The translations under genes were made by a program, and so were the position numbers. This document shows, piece after piece, positions 37,261-52,252 of a stretch of 64,000 bases of DNA (position 1 is its first letter; every line of letters starts with the position of its first letter). The notes below the pieces were generated by a model that had not been told where the DNA came from, did not search any database, and saw nothing but the letters and a program-made list of their open reading frames with translations. Source of the DNA: Oxyruncus cristatus (lineage: Eukaryota > Chordata > Aves > Passeriformes > Cotingidae); assembly GCA_013399855.1 (NCBI GenBank), contig VXAY01006156.1, positions 310,001-374,000 on the forward strand. Direction: 5' to 3'.

Positions 37261-40200
37261 GAGTGCTGTGGAAGGTAGTTTGAGTATCTTCCAAGTACAG
37301 AGGACACAATTTACTTTTTTTAAGAAGTGTTATTAGGAAAAAAAGTAACCAAGTCAACAACAATAAAATGCTGTAGAAAGAGGAGGGGACTAGAGAAGGC
37401 TACAAGGAGAGGTGGGACATCACTGATAACTGCTACCATTGAGAATGAACTAGGTGATTTTTATGTGACTTGTCCGAGGTCAGAAGGCAATGAGTTGGTA
37501 TGATATTTCAGTGGATTTGCCAATATTTTCTGACAATATTATGACTGAGTTGGATGGAGAGTTTGCAGAGCAGAACCAAGGCTATGTGGAGCACTGAATT
37601 GCTTATTGTTTCCTATGCATGTAATCTCAGCTCCCTTTCTATGTCATCAGGATATTTAGTGGGTTTAGTGGTCTATATAGCCTATAGGGCACTGCTGCAG
37701 GCAACTTGCCAGAGAAGCTGTTACAGAACATATATTAACTGCTGAAAAGGCCATACGGAAAACTCCTTTGGGCCCTTCAAAGATATGAATTGCTGGTGCA
37801 ACTCTGTCTGTGTAGCAATAAAGAGTTTCATGCTTTCTAGTCAAATGGGTTTAGTGTGCTAAGCTCACTGCAATAGGTTCATCTGACATAATTTAATATG
37901 TGAAAGAATGTGTGTGCAGCAGAGAACAGTAACAAACTGTTCTGATTGATAATGCAGTAGAGAAAAGGTACTCTCTTTCTGGTCAGCTGCCAAGAGCTCA
38001 CCATCTGATTCATAAGCAAAGGAAGATGTGGAAACTCCCTATGGATTGACAAATATCACCCAGACTGATTTACAAAGGCTGACAGGATAAAACAGAAGAG
38101 GCCCTGACATTTGGAAAGCTGTGGGAGAAAGACTATGCTACTAAGTTCTGAACCAGTTCTGGTTTTCCAAAATGTAGACTAAAACAAAAAGTTCCAAAGT
38201 CAAGCATCCCATGACTGTGAACTCCTTCATCTTTCTGTAGGGTCCCTGCTTGAGATATGAATGCTGCTCTTTGTTGTGACTGTCACAGCTTCTGCCCCAT
38301 TAAAGAAGCTGTGCGAGAACTCAGGAGGAGGGAATAACATCCCCCTCCTGCAAGAGGTTCTTTGTCACCCCTCTTAGAGGAATGTAGTAAAAAACTGAAA
38401 ACAAGCATACCATCTCTCACACAGCAGCCTTTCATTTTCACCAGTGATGCTGTGAGTGCTATCTATATCACTGGGTAGAATGCATGGCCTTTGCCTGTTT
38501 TATTATCAGAATAATGGATCTAAGTATATATATAATTTCAAATGATGACATCACAAAGAATGGACAGGATATGAAGAAGAACTGAGATTCCTCCTTTTTT
38601 TTTTGGAGGGGGACACTTGAATATTTAAATTCTTCTACTTTGTAGAGAAACATAGTTCTGAGATTTCTTTCAATTCAGCGACTTTTTTTCAGAATATTGA
38701 CACACTCTTTGGTAATTAATATTGAGACTATTCATCTGCTGTTTTAATTTGTTACAAAAGATAAGAAATGTCAATGAAGAAATGTTTAACCATGTATTTT
38801 TGAATGGAAAAGGAAAATATTGAAATGGAAAAGGAAACAGCCTCTTAACCAAAGGCATATATATTAAACAAAATATAGCATTTATGACAGTACATATGCA
38901 TTTTATCATTTAAAATTTCATTTGTCCATATTGCACAACGTAGTTTTCAAATCACTTCTATTCTAGATGTGCATTTATTAATGGAAATGTTAGGACAACA
39001 GTAATTTTATGAAGCATATTTACTTTTTAATAAATAGTCCATTGAAATTTAAAAACTTAATCTTTTACGGAGAATTGCAGACTGAGTCAATGTCTGTATT
39101 TATATGCTAATGACTATAAGGAAAGAAAGCAGAATTAACGTATAATGCATGATAAGGGAAAAAAATGTAATAATCCTATAACTTGGAAGTAAAGCACAAA
39201 TAGTTTCTGGTGCGTAATAGAGGTTTTAATTATGTACTTTCAATGTAACAATTCTTAATTAATGGTTCTGGCACTGGCTATAGCAGAGAAGAAAAAAGTC
39301 CCAGTGAAAACTATTGAAATAAATAAAAACTATAGAAATAAAGTAATCCTGTTCAATTATAATTTTTGAAAGCTTCTTCCTTATGGTCTGGTTTGTGCAT
39401 TTACATCATTGAGTAAAATTGTTTATCATTAAGTATTTCACATGAGAATATTGAATTCTGCAAGATGCCTGTCATTGTGCAAGGTGTCTGCACACACAAT
39501 GGGATCATTGTCTCTAAAAAATAATCAACAAGGTGTGCATACTGGGTTCCAGGGAGGAAGGGTTATATTTATTTTCCTAGATTCTTATATACTTCATTGT
39601 TCCTTTTTCCACTGTTGTAGTGGTCCAGAACAGCACTGGTGCTTCCAGCTGCTGCTGAGGTTTCTCTGCAAGGACATGGTCTTTGTGGGGCATTTATCAA
39701 GGAACTGATAAAAAACTTTGCGATTAAAAACCAAGTCACTTCTGTCCTACACTCACCAGTTATTAACTAGGGTCTGTGTGTATGGTCCAAAATAGAATGA
39801 TGTCTCTCCTGATTCGGATGGAAATTAATCTCAGAAGAACTGAAGAAGCCTCCCATTCTTTGCAGAAATTTTAAGCAAGTGATTCCTCAGCCTCTTTCAG
39901 ATTTAAAAGACCTAATAAGGACAATCTTGATCTTCTGAAGGAAAAAATATTCTTCGTGGTGGTTTTCTGGTGGTTGTTGTTGCTTGATAATTTTTTTCTT
40001 TTGACAAAGAAACTCCAGAACCTCACCTGAGTGTTTTTTCAATAAGTCTATTTCACAAAAGTGTTTTCCCACCTTTGGAGCAAAAATCAATATATGATAT
40101 AAAGAAATAAAGAAATGCCAAATGGTCTGCACACAACTGCCTCTTTCAGTCTTTGAACTATGGTATTCATAAAAAACCCTGACTACTGAGTTTTTCTGAG

Positions 40201-43200
40201 GAACACTCTAAATATTGTACAAACACATTGATGTCAGTATTAAATAAGAAAAACTTTAAAAAATTAAACAGCTGGACTCTGCAGATTCAGGACTGATATC
40301 TGATACTAGAAAACAATTCAAAAGGAAAAAAAGCACCAGCTGACTCAGTGTGTGTGTCCAACTTTTGCCTCATAAATTGTATAATTGGGATTGAAGGTAA
40401 TTTTGCGTGTAAAGATATGTTCTGGTGAACTGCAGCTTTCTACTGGTTGGCAGCACTCATTGCTGAATTATTTTTTCATGTTTCTCTACATCCGGACCAC
40501 TACTATGGTGTTCGTATCCAGACGTTAGAATGCTCCTCAGTGTGCCAGTTCAGAACCGCTGGCAATCTTAATCACTGCTTTTACCAGAAGCTGTGCATAA
40601 ATTTGTCGTACTCGCTGTGAATAAAATCTACCCTCAAAGAACACCACCTTCTAAACCCTGTTTTGAAAATGCAAGTGGGATGAAAACTGAGGTATGAAAT
40701 GTACTAGTCATACGCTCTATCTGACAGTACAAAGTTAAAGCCACTTCTTGACCTGTAAAGTGTCCGATAAAACAGCAGGAGAACCCAACTTTCGGTAATT
40801 GATGAATGGTGGGGTTTTTGGTACAAGAAAAGAATGTCATTGGTAGTAGAGCAGCTAGAACGCAGAAAATGTTGCTTTTGTCACCGTTTTCCTCAGACCG
40901 TCCTCCCGTTCTTCACCTGCAGTTGCTTCCCACCCACTGCACTGGTGAAATATTTTCTTCTGGGGCTACCTACCCTCTGTGTTCCTGATTTTTTGCTCGT
41001 GTTCGCTTCTTCCCCCTTTTCATCTTAGGCACTAATGTGAACTGCACCTTTTGTGTAAGGTGGTCTTTCAGCTACATAAGCCTTTAATGCAAGCATAAAA
41101 AAATAATTTCCGTGTTTATTGTATTCACTTAAATGTTTCAAAATGCTTCTTTTTTTCTTGATTCTTTTACAGGGTAAAATTCAAAAAGCTTCTGAATGCC
41201 TTCACTTGCCAACAGGTCAAATTATGTATCTAAATATTTTCTGAACTGTGTAATGATTATATGGTGCATTTGAAAATTAGCCCACAACTTCTTCCAATAT
41301 AAACATTGAAAGAAAGCATTGCCAAGGAAACACTTTCCTACACTTCACTGTTTTGGTAAATGTACATTAAAAAAGCATAAGATTAAATATTTGAGTAAAT
41401 ACAGGGTTTATAAGAAGAAGCTGATCAGAGAGCTCGAACCGTTGAATCATTGCATCATTTGAACAGTAAGGTGAGCTGGGAAAACAACTACTGAAGGATC
41501 GTGATAGTTACTTTCATAGAGACAAAACTTAAAAAATAATCAAAAGAGAACTTTCTTAGTCTCTGGATTCATATTTGGAATAGACTAAAAGTGAATAATT
41601 ACTCTGGGAAATGTTTAAAGTAATCAGGATTTGAACACAAATGTGAATTGCATTTTCTGTTGATAGAAGTCCCAAGCAACTACATTCCATTCAGATTGCT
41701 CATGCAGATAGGGAGTTGCCTGCCATTCAGAGTAGTAATACCAGCTTTGCAGTGAACTGCTGATTAAGCTTCAAAAGGTAATAATACAGCTATGACCCCT
41801 TAAAGGCTGATTTTTTTCTATGAGTAATAGCATTTACAGTTATACCAACTGTGACGAAAATTACGAAGTTAATGAATCCTTGGGGTTCAGGACACGTGGT
41901 GAGTACTAATTGGGATCAAGAATAAGTTTCATCAAAAGCTGTAACACTGAGAAGTGAGTAGCTTTCTGAACAAGGGGTTTATGCGTTTTACTGTAGGAAC
42001 CAAATGTAGCTACTAGTGGAGATTAGACAGAAGATTATGTGATTGCTTGCTTGGATGGTATGTCTGCCTTAAAAATACAGAGAGAAGATATTTCTGTATT
42101 AAACTAAACAACCAAGACCTCTGAGAAGTATACACAAGAGAAACTAGCACCTTTCTTCTTTTTATCAAGTAATTCAGAACTAAAAGTAATAGTGTGAGTC
42201 CTAAAAACACATAAAGGTTCAACTCTTTAAGATCTCAGTTACAGAATTTGTAATTATAACCTGTTAAAACAGCCATAATAAATTCTTCACTCCACATGCA
42301 TGCTGTTTTCCCATTTTCCAAACAAGATTATAGCTGTAGCAATAAAGTGTAGCAATAATCAACAGCAAGAAAGAGGACTTTTATGGAAGCTTATTATAGA
42401 GATTCATCTCATCCAATAGATCAATTAAAACCACCATGAAAGTGCCTTTTTAACTGGTATCATTGACCAGAAAATGAGTCAACTCCTTGGTTGACCCCAC
42501 AGGAACATTTAATGGATAACACCCTAGTAGGATTTTTCTGATGGACCAGACCTTTCTCTGCCTGTGCTGAACAAACTAGACACGAGCTTTGTTACTAGCT
42601 GTTCCAGAGAGGGAACAACACACACTTGGAACCATCCACAGGAGACTACAAGGATTGGCTCACAATCTTCGAGCTCAACATCAAGCCTGCCATATCACAC
42701 CTTTTAGGAAATAAAAGGGAAAATCCAGGTTTGTTTTATTTCATATTGTCATTTATGTCATATTTCAAATATGAGAGAATCCAGAACATCCTTTTTTCTC
42801 ACTGGTTTGTAATTCTTACTGCTTAAAACAGATCTTATTTCTAATTTCCATTTTGTGAGCTTTCCTTTCCAGTCAAGGCATATAGTTGTATCTTAGCCTG
42901 CTATGTGGAAAAGCCCTCTGGTGTAAGATACAGGTTTTCCATGTCTGTTCTTATAGATCCATTAAGCTTGACTTTGATGAGCTAAATAGACTGAACCTAT
43001 TAAATTTCTTTCCATAAAGTAGATTTCCCAGTCTTTAAATAATACTTGCAGCTTCTTACTGCAACATAGTTTTAAGTATGTGGAGAATAGATCTGGATAT
43101 ATTATTTCAGTAAACATCTCAAATAATATCATCACTTTATTTTTGTCCAGATGTCCACTTGTTAAACACTGCTAAAGACCATATTAACTCTTTCAGCTGG

Positions 43201-46200
43201 ACAACCTTCTAGGCAGTCAATGTGACATAGACATTTAGAAAGACTTTTTTTGCCAAAATCACTGCTAGAATATGACTATAAATATGACCTATAATATTTG
43301 TTTTAGAAGCATGGAATTAATGTCAGATAAATTTTAAGTATATGTTGTTTATTGAGTTCTACAGTATAAGAGCATTTCGCTGCCTTGCTGAAACAAGAAT
43401 ATTAATAACTTCTAAAATATTTTTAAAAATATTTTCCATAGAGAACTTAATTGGAAAACTTTAACAATAACCTATGGTTTTCAAAAATGGGTGACACAGA
43501 TACTGAATATGACTGGCAGAAGAAATGTTGTTGCCCAGGGGGTTGTTTGGATGAAACCATTATGTAGGAGCTGATGATTGTCTACTGCACAGACTCTTTC
43601 AAACATAATCAGGACATCTTACAGACAGAATGAAAGTTCCACTCATCTCTATACCCTTTACAGAATTTGTAAATGAGCCTTTCAGCACAATTTTCATTTT
43701 AGTATAGCATTTTGCACATTCAAGCTCAATCGGGAGACTTGCAAATTCAACCTATATTAATTACTACAGTGCAGCATGACTTAGGGTTTTACTTAATACT
43801 AGCTGGTTCTAAAATATGTGGAGAAGAAAATATCTTTGATTCCCTAGCAAATCACTCCCAGTGTGTCCATGAGGAGCTGAAGCAGATGTTTGTGAGTTCT
43901 TTGAACATGACAGAGTACATCTTCTCATATATAATCAGTTCAGTTTTGCTATGAAATAACTCAAAAATAACAACTTGAAAATGTCAAATGTGATTGTATT
44001 GAGCCTTAACAATGAAGCCAAGTATGAAAAAAAAGCCTTGTTTTTTTAAAAAAAAATTATAGGTATAAATTTGTATTATAACTCATAAGGATTTTAATGT
44101 GGTTGATGTATTCTTCCTGTATGACCTTAGTGAAAGGTCTCTTATTAAATGGATACCTCAATTAGACTGAGTGGATTCCAGCAAACTAGATTAGGTAAAG
44201 GATGATTTAACTTTTGCTGAAGTTGACAGCTGCATTAATTATGTCTGAGTCAACAGCAATTCTTTTAAGGTCAGATAGGTCCAGAGGGACTTGGTCCAGG
44301 AGGCACAAAACCGAATATCTCCAGATCAAACTGGGTAAGCTCCACTGGATAAGACCCAGACATGATAGCTCAGGTTCAAGGAAGATGTGTACTAATAGAG
44401 ATTAGGAAGGAACAGCTCAAATATCTTCCTTGAATTTATTTATTTTTTTTTTAATAAAAGATACATGGAAAGTGAGAGTTTAAAAGTACAAAATATTTTC
44501 TGTCCATAGTATTATAAATTGCTTGAAAGTCTGGCTCTCTGAAAATTAGCATCATTTCTCTAATTCTAAAAGGTCTTAATCAATTTAAAAATCACATTAT
44601 TTACTTTGACATACCACGTATACTGTTAGTAATTATTACCACAAGTATTCTTAAATTAAGCAAGCCCAAAATTGAAGTAGCCTGTTTAACCCCAACTTTT
44701 TCATATGGCTTATGAAATATTTCTGTTTTTACAAAGCATGCTCACACTATATCAGTTTCAGAGCATCCCTGAGCTTTGCAGTGTGAAGAAGGGCACTGAG
44801 CAACTCAATATATCAACAAGAAAAACAGACAGATTTCCTTCTGTTTGGAAAGTCCTGGTATTGTCCATGTAAGTAAAATGGTGGGCTATGGCCCTAGTGT
44901 AGAATTTGCAATTCAGGAGAAATTCAATAGTGCCCTGATGAGCATGTGGGAAATAATCTGTGAAATTCTATGGAGTCTTGCACAGCTTGTGCAAGGCATG
45001 GACACCCCACCGGCTTAAACAATGCTTTAGTTTGCATTGGTTTTCATGGGTGTAGGAGAAGGTGTACCTTCCTGTTTCTGCAAAGACTAATTTATCTCCC
45101 TAATTTCAAAGTATTACTGCGTAGCAATGGAGTGCTAATAAAAGAAAAAACAGGGTCTGAATCCTTTGAGTGAGTACAGTTTGCAGTAGGAGATCTACCT
45201 GGAGTTGTACAATGAATACAGGAGAGCAGCGTGCTCTGCAGCCTGCCCTAGTTGTCTGCCTTTTCATATAGAATAAGCCTTGTCAACAGCAAGGGTAGCT
45301 GCAAATAGGTGAGAGTTCTTACTAAAATTTATTAAACACTCCTTACATTTTCTAAAATGGTTTGAAAGATCAGCATTGTTCCCGAATATCTCCTGGATAA
45401 GCAACATACATCATGGATTTTTTGCTGAAAGGATGACAGTATTGACTTCAGAAAATACAACAATATATATCAGTTTTTGAGAGATATTTTGACTCCTTTG
45501 CTTCTTAGCATAAAAATCCAGGCAAGTCTCTTTTTCACAGCTAACTTTTCTTTTCCAGTTTCCTCCAAAAACACCTTTTCAGGGTTACCTGTCTGTAACA
45601 GATATCCTAGTTTTTCATTCAAACCTGATTTTTGGGCACCTTTTCTATTAAGCTGTGAATTTCATGAAAAGATTTTGGTGCACCTAGTGTTGTCTTAACT
45701 GGGCAATGAATCAATTGTTGCTAAAACTCATATAAAATGGGAAAAAAGGGAGGAGAATAAAGAAAAAAACTCCAACCCTCTTTCCATTTTTTACAAATAT
45801 TATATTGATTGGGAATGATTTTGGGCTGAAAGAATCTCTCATGAGAGTGAGATCATGGCAATTCTAGGATGTTCTTATTTCAGTAGAGGAGCATATATTT
45901 AAAAATCAGTCACCATACTTTTGAAAGTGTGTCTGAAGATAACTGTGCTTTCAGCCTGAAAACGATTTATAACATAAGGTTCTTTACTTAATTCTTTCCT
46001 TGGTGTGCTTACTTCTTGGATATTCTTAATGTTGTTAGATGTCTTTCTTGATGAGTCTGAAATTGCCAATAAGACTCTGGACAAAGAGTTAACAACGTCT
46101 TTAAGAAAAGCTAACGTGGAGTACATCTGCTGTATTCCCTTGTATTTCTGTGTTCAGGAAGGTGTCCTATTGCCTCTGTGTTAAGGACAGCCCTAATGAC

Positions 46201-49200
46201 TGAACTTTTTGTTGTAGTTGTGGTAGTCAGACACAATGATGGGGTTAGATTTTGGATTTTCAAACTCTGAACAAATTCAAACCAAACTCAGTTCAAATTA
46301 CCTTAAGTTAGATGTCTTGGAAAGTGAAGAAGTGGTTGAGAAAGAAGATGCAAAGAAAAAAAAAAAAAAGAAGGAAAGAGGAAAAAGAAAGAAGCAAATT
46401 TCATTTGTTTTGCTATGCTAACTGATAAAATTTAGAGTTTCAGCTTTATCACATCTTCCAGTGTGACCAAGCTATGATTTGAAGACCTGAAGCTCTAGAA
46501 CCACAAAGTACATAAAAACTATTGTTTCATCTCCTATTTAAATTCACTTCTTTTCTATATACCCCAAGTCCTTATCCTCTAAACCTATTTATGTTTTCAG
46601 ACTTGATAACAACTTTTAAAGTTACTGTCTTTCAACTACATGGTTGAGATTTGCAGGACCTGAATGAGAACTAAAAACCTGATTTTTATTTTGTTTATGT
46701 AGATGGTTTTGCTGTTAAACATAGCTTGTTATGTGCTACATCATTCTCCTCAGTTAGTGCTCTACCCCTGCAGATTTGTTAGTCATTGACAAGCTAAATC
46801 TATGGCCGGGTTAGTGGCCATACACCCCTTAATTTAGTAATTGCATCAAGAACTCTAGGCATTTTAAAAAAGAGTTTATCAGAGTTATTTTCCCTTTCCT
46901 GGTTGATATCTTTGTTCCAGCTCAGCAATCACAGAGACACTGCTCTGTCTGCCTGCCTGATTTGTTTTCTATTTATAAATAGATTTATCCCTCTGAAGAG
47001 GTTCATTTAGAAGGGAGATCAACTCTAACCAATAGCAGGAACTGAAAAGATTGGAGAAACAAAGCTTTGGAGGAAGACTAAAATAAATCAAATTAACTCT
47101 GTAGCTTTCATTTAGTTTTTATTATTCCAAAGTAAGATAGCATTGTGGATATTTTTTTAAAGGAAAAGACAGTGGAATCCCAGTTATCCAAGCAGATACA
47201 GTCAGAGTCACTCTTTCTGAAGAATGTTCAGTATCTTTACTCCCTGGGTATTGACTCATACTTCCATGTTATCCCAAAATATTCCTGTGAGACTAACAGT
47301 TCACATAGTTACTATTATAAGAAAAAAAAGATACTCAGTAAGAATACTTATGCTTTGGGACTGACATTGAGTATTCTCCTTTGATCTGCATATCTTTTTG
47401 AACTTGAGTTGGGAGGATTCCTCAATCCGAGGATAAGATTTCACCTGATGCTGTTTCTAGCAGAAGTGCCTGTATCTAATTTCTGATTTTCTTGCACTAT
47501 CTCTCTCTAATAGTTGTTTTCGTTCAGAGGAGTTAACATATCTATGTGTCTAGAAATACTGGTACATATCTGACCTTTCTGTCTTCTGGCAAATGGTTAG
47601 AATTTAAATTGCTTGGCTGGTGGAATGTTTCAGTCTTTCCTTATGAGAGCTGATCTTCTGTTTTTGAGAGGCCTGTTAAAAGTAATCCATGGTCCCATCC
47701 TAGCAGAAGAGCTAATTTATTTTTTTTTATTCAAACTGTCACTTAAACCATCCTGCCCAGTGCCATTTCTGGAGTTCTGTTCATTAAATAACAGTACTAA
47801 ACAGCATCCTGCTCAATATAATATAAGATAAACTTAGTGAAAAAATATATAACTCTCTTTTGTTGTGTACTATAGAGAAAAAAAATCAACCTCCTTTATT
47901 CTAAGTTTATGGGAGAACCACAGGAGCTAAGTATATCACATGTACAGCTTAGAACACAAATTCAGTTTCTTTACAGTAAGGTTCTCATAATGTCTAGTAA
48001 AAGAATGTTCTCATTTTCATCTTAGCCTGATGTCTTTCTCTCCCATAAGGTCTTCAACTGTAGTATAAGCCAAATATTTAAATAAAACTAGCTTCATATT
48101 CTGAGTTCCATCTGTGTGTGTATACGTATGTGTATATAAATGGAAAAAAATCGGAACTCTTCAGAACTGAGGATTGTATCTCCTTTAATGGATTGTGTCA
48201 GGTTAAGTAGAATGTCAGCTTTGAATAAAAGAAATAATGATGTAAGTGTAGAAAAAGGTGCGTATAGTAATTTTTCTGAAGAGAATGAGAAAATGGAATT
48301 TGCTGTACTGTATCTTATCATTGATTGTTAAAAGTCTTGTAGCTTGTTCTGACAGAGCCGATAGCTGACAGAGCTTTCCCCGATATTACAAATTAAAGCA
48401 GAGACAATTAAGCAAATATAAATAAGAGTCTAAGAAAAAAATGCTGTAGAATGAAACACTTATGCTTTGTGTTTGTTCCAGACTAACTGTCTTTCCCTGT
48501 GACAGATCTTCCTCACGAGTATAAAGCAACAGATGTTTAAACATGGGCAAATTTCATCCTTAATTTTTAGAGAAAACCTGTGAATCACTTCCTTTTCTAA
48601 GAAACCTAGAAGGAGTAGATAGTTAGACAAAAATGATGAACAGCTGACTCCAGTTTTTTTAAGGACATCATAAGATATTAACAGGAATCAGGAGAGCATT
48701 GAAAATATTCTTGCAGAAAATAACAGGTTGTCTCATAATTTCAGTATGTTTGTCCCTTCATCTAATAAGTTCACAGTCTGAAACGCTGTCAGACTTCAGC
48801 TGGATATCTTTCTTTTTTTACCCTTTTCCCTAATTGGGTTTCTTGAAATCTTTCAGGGTTAATTACTGGTGAATGTCTACAACGAAATAAAAAATGAAGT
48901 AATTTGGTAGCATACTTGAGTGAGAGCAATTGCGGTGTTTTGTTTTTCAGATTAAAGATCTCAGTCTAACAACAATTATTCAATTAAATTTGTTTAATTC
49001 CATGGGATGGCTTGGGTTTTTTTTAGCTCTAAGAGTTGCTGGGTCTTCTTTGACCACAGATAAGAGAACACACAAACATGTATTTACCAGTAGTGTAATT
49101 TAAACCAATTGTCATGATACACACAAATATAACAACAGTTTTACTTTACTTGATGACTTTGAGAGGACAAGGACTATCTGAGCCTGTCCTTGATATATTA

Positions 49201-49969
49201 TATCCTGACATATAACAATTTGTAGAAACTGAATTGATTTTATAAGTAGGGAAGACTTCATTGTACTGTTTGCTGTTTAAGCTACAGTTCGAGAAGTCAT
49301 GTGATTGAAGCACTAAATTCCATCTGGGAACTGAGATCTGTAAAGTCACTATAACTAAGGGTTACACTAATCTAACAGCCTCACGATGGGTTACCCAATA
49401 CAGTTTTGGCCTCAGAACCATGTATAGTCTTTTCACTAGCTCTATATAGGATGAAAGATAGGGGCTCTTGGGAGAGACTGGATTCATGTCTCACTGGACT
49501 GTTTATTTGGGCTTCATTTTACCTTTTCCCCCAGGACCTGCCATTGTCATGTGATCCTTTGGTGGTAGCTGTACAATTTTCTTATTCTAACATCTTTCCT
49601 TACTCCTTCTTTCTTCTCTTAATCTCTTCCTTTCTTTGCTCTTTCCTTAATCTCTTGTGGGTAACTTAAAAATGAGGTTACTCCTGTGAACCTTTTGCCA
49701 AAATACTTATTTTCTCACTGAATTAAAAGAAGTCTCTTGGGAAACGTGTATATCATGTTCTCTTTACATGAATTCAAGGTATTAAAGAACTAAAAGGCTC
49801 TGCAAGAGTCTGTTGGGAACTCTTGGAGTCTTTAATATAAATAAAATGCATGGGCAGGTAGTGGCTTGGACCTGGGGCTTTACAGCTCTCTAACCAACCT
49901 CTTTCTCCTGATATATGGATTTTCTTGCACATTTTGGTAGGGCAGGTATTATCAGGCAGTCTGAAAAAC
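37261..49969. other. long non-coding stretch
   Basis: About 12.7 kb with no gene, RNA or transposon I can name. Many short frames (60-90 codons) occur on both strands, overlap one another and lack domains. One at 46236-46421 ends in a lysine-rich stretch encoded by an A run. A perfect 26-base alternating purine-pyrimidine run lies at 48113-48138. Confidence 0.5.
48113..48138. repeat. alternating purine-pyrimidine simple repeat
   Basis: A mixed TG/TA dinucleotide run of 26 bases with perfect purine-pyrimidine alternation, including one central CG. Confidence 0.85.
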
Positions 49970-50020
49970 AGGTTGTCAGACAAGATGGACCACGCATCTC
50001 ATTTAGCGTAGTAATTCCTG
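49970..50020 (+). mobile_element. possible fossil CR1-like 3' end (plus strand)
   Basis: 'gacaagatggaccacgcatc', then 'tcatttagcgtagtaattcc', resembles the 3' end of old amniote CR1 families, in which 'ctagatggaccattggtctg' precedes 'acccagtatggca'. Upstream sequence may belong to it but was not recognised. Short and diverged, so a tentative call. Confidence 0.4.
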
Positions 50021-52029
50021 TGCTCCTGCAGTTAGCTGCTATGGGAAATAATAGTTATAATGTCATCCAATACACTTACTAGCAGGACACAATCTAAGAA
50101 TTGAAATTTTAGAGTTTTGTTTAGAATGAAGAATGTGTTAAAAGTTGCATTGATTATTTTATTCTGGTCTTCCTCTTTGTGTATAGTTTGCCTGGCAGAA
50201 AAGGAACAAAATCATTCATCTGCTACTAACTAAATATGCTGGAGCATACTTTGTACTAACCATTTGAATAGGAAATGGAAAAATACTTTAAAATAACATT
50301 TGCTACCATACTCCATGACATTACCATAGTAATTAAGAGTTTGGTCTGAATGCTTTGCTTTTGTACTTATTTTTCACACAGAAAAGGGACATTAGCTACT
50401 GGTGTTAAATAAGAAAACTGATCATAATTTGCATTTTGTAAAGTCCCATTAACCAGAACATATTTGCAAAATTATATGCATCAAACAAAGAACACAGCAA
50501 TTTAAAATTAAAGAAAACTCTGATTCAATACACCATAGAAATGGTTTACTTAAATCTATGTTTTAAAAAACAATAATATTACAGAGTCTTTAAAAGCCCA
50601 ACTAAAGAAAAAGGTGTCTAGATAGCTCAACAGCTTTGAGTAGGATGTTGAGGCACAGGTCTATTTATTTCCTTTCAAATACAGCTTGAGTTGGTGGCGA
50701 AAGGAAGTTGTTTCAAATTTGTGATTTTACTGCACTATTAAAATGCATCTTTGATCTTCAGAAAGTTGTAGCTGTTTGAGTATCATAAAATTTATTTCTA
50801 ATGGCAATGAATTGCCTGCTTTGGTAATGGTGATGGGAAGTTGCCATGAAGATAAAATATACAACTAAGAGGCCTTGAAGAAGCATCTCTCTGATGAACC
50901 AAATCTGAAGAGGTATCTGTGCAATGGTGTCTATGTTATATCCCTGGCATCACAGCAAAGCGTCCTGTCAATTAATCTTGATAGGTTTTATGTTCTGAAC
51001 CCTATTAAACATGTAAAACACAACCTACTTATAGTTATGAATCACATAGTCACACTGGCTTAAGTAATTAATATTGGTGGTAAAACTGACGAAAGACTTT
51101 AATGGTAACAATTTCCGTAATTTCAATTAGGATAGTTATTTTGCCCCATCCTATGCAGGTCCAGAGAACTACACTGGGAGAGGACTAAGGCCTTTAGTCA
51201 CATTTCACTCCTGGTGAAAACAAGACAATACAAAATGCTCCTGGAGGCTTGGTTGTGCCTTAGGAGCTTGACTCCACCAGGAGTTTGAAACAGCAGGGGG
51301 TTTTAAGGAGAGAAAGATGAGTGAACTCAGTATGCCCATGGGTTGCTCGTCAGTGGAGAATAAAGTAAACAATATAGAATGGCTGCACTGACTGAGTCTT
51401 AAGTAAAAAGTAAGTAACTGTTCCTACTTCAGAGAGAATTCTGTCTTTTGCAAGCAAAGAGAAATTCCATCACCATAATACAGCTTCTTGATTCATAAAG
51501 TTAGAGGGATTACACAACTATACAAAACATGAAACTGTAATGGTCTCTGTGATGATCCCTGAACTACTAGAGCTGATACAGAGCAGCAGCAACTTAAACA
51601 CTGCCAGAGAAAGGGTTGGCCTGTCACAGCTGAAGAACTCAAGTTCTCGGTTTGTACATATGAAAGCAATTTTAGAGGTTTATTCAACATTCTTATGCAT
51701 TTCTTTTTTCAGTATGTTTCATTAAAACCAAAAGGGATGATTACCACACAGTCAAAATGCAGCTTTTCATAACAAAATGCATGAAATTTTATTCTTAACC
51801 CCCATATTGCTTGATTTGAAAACTACCATGAAACACATTTAAAAATACTTTAGAATGCAGCTAGTATATATAACACAAATGTTGCTGTTAGTGTAACACA
51901 CTGTAGTAAGTTTATATCTCAGTTTAATGAGACTGAAGTCTTTGCTAAGGTGGACAAGTTATGAGGAAGAACAAGCTCCTCCCTCTAAGCAATCATAAAT
52001 CCGAAATTAAGAGGCTCCAGCTGAGGAAG
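50021..52029. other. non-coding spacer
   Basis: AT-rich. Frames at 50875-51063, 51493-51690 and 51540-51725 are short and domain-free. No repeat was recognised. Confidence 0.5.
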
Positions 52030-52055
52030 TGTGGAGAAAGAAAAGACAACAGCCC

Positions 52056-52061
52056 TTTATT
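52056..52061 (-). terminator. AATAAA signal of the minus-strand LTR
   Basis: The minus strand reads 'tttaataaagggctgttgtc' close to the proposed CA end at 52030. Position and spacing fit the polyadenylation signal of an LTR. Confidence 0.55.
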
Positions 52062-52193
52062 AAAGGATATATGTGTATTGGCAAAATGACAAAAGAACAC
52101 AAAAACAACTAAACAATAATCCTGTACCCAAAGTCCCCTCCAAAAAAAAAGAGTTCAGTACTTTTTTGCCTTTTGGCACAACCCTAACCACGA

Positions 52194-52213
52194 CCAGCAG
52201 GGGGCGCTGTTGG
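52194..52213 (+). promoter_or_regulatory. CTCF-like binding motif, copy 1
   Basis: CCAGCAGGGGGCGCT followed by GTTGG. The first 15 bases match the vertebrate CTCF core (CCASYAGRKGGCRS) at every position. CTCF is a zinc-finger protein that anchors chromatin loops and insulators. Binding here is inferred from the motif alone. Confidence 0.7.
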
Positions 52214-52252
52214 ATGTCTGGAGGAGCAGAGCCTGCAGTGGCTCCGTGTTGG

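Noticed and set aside
46236..46421. Frame ending in a lysine-rich, nuclear-signal-like stretch
   Set aside because: The lysines come from a 13-base A run with neighbouring AAG words. This is low complexity, not a protein feature.
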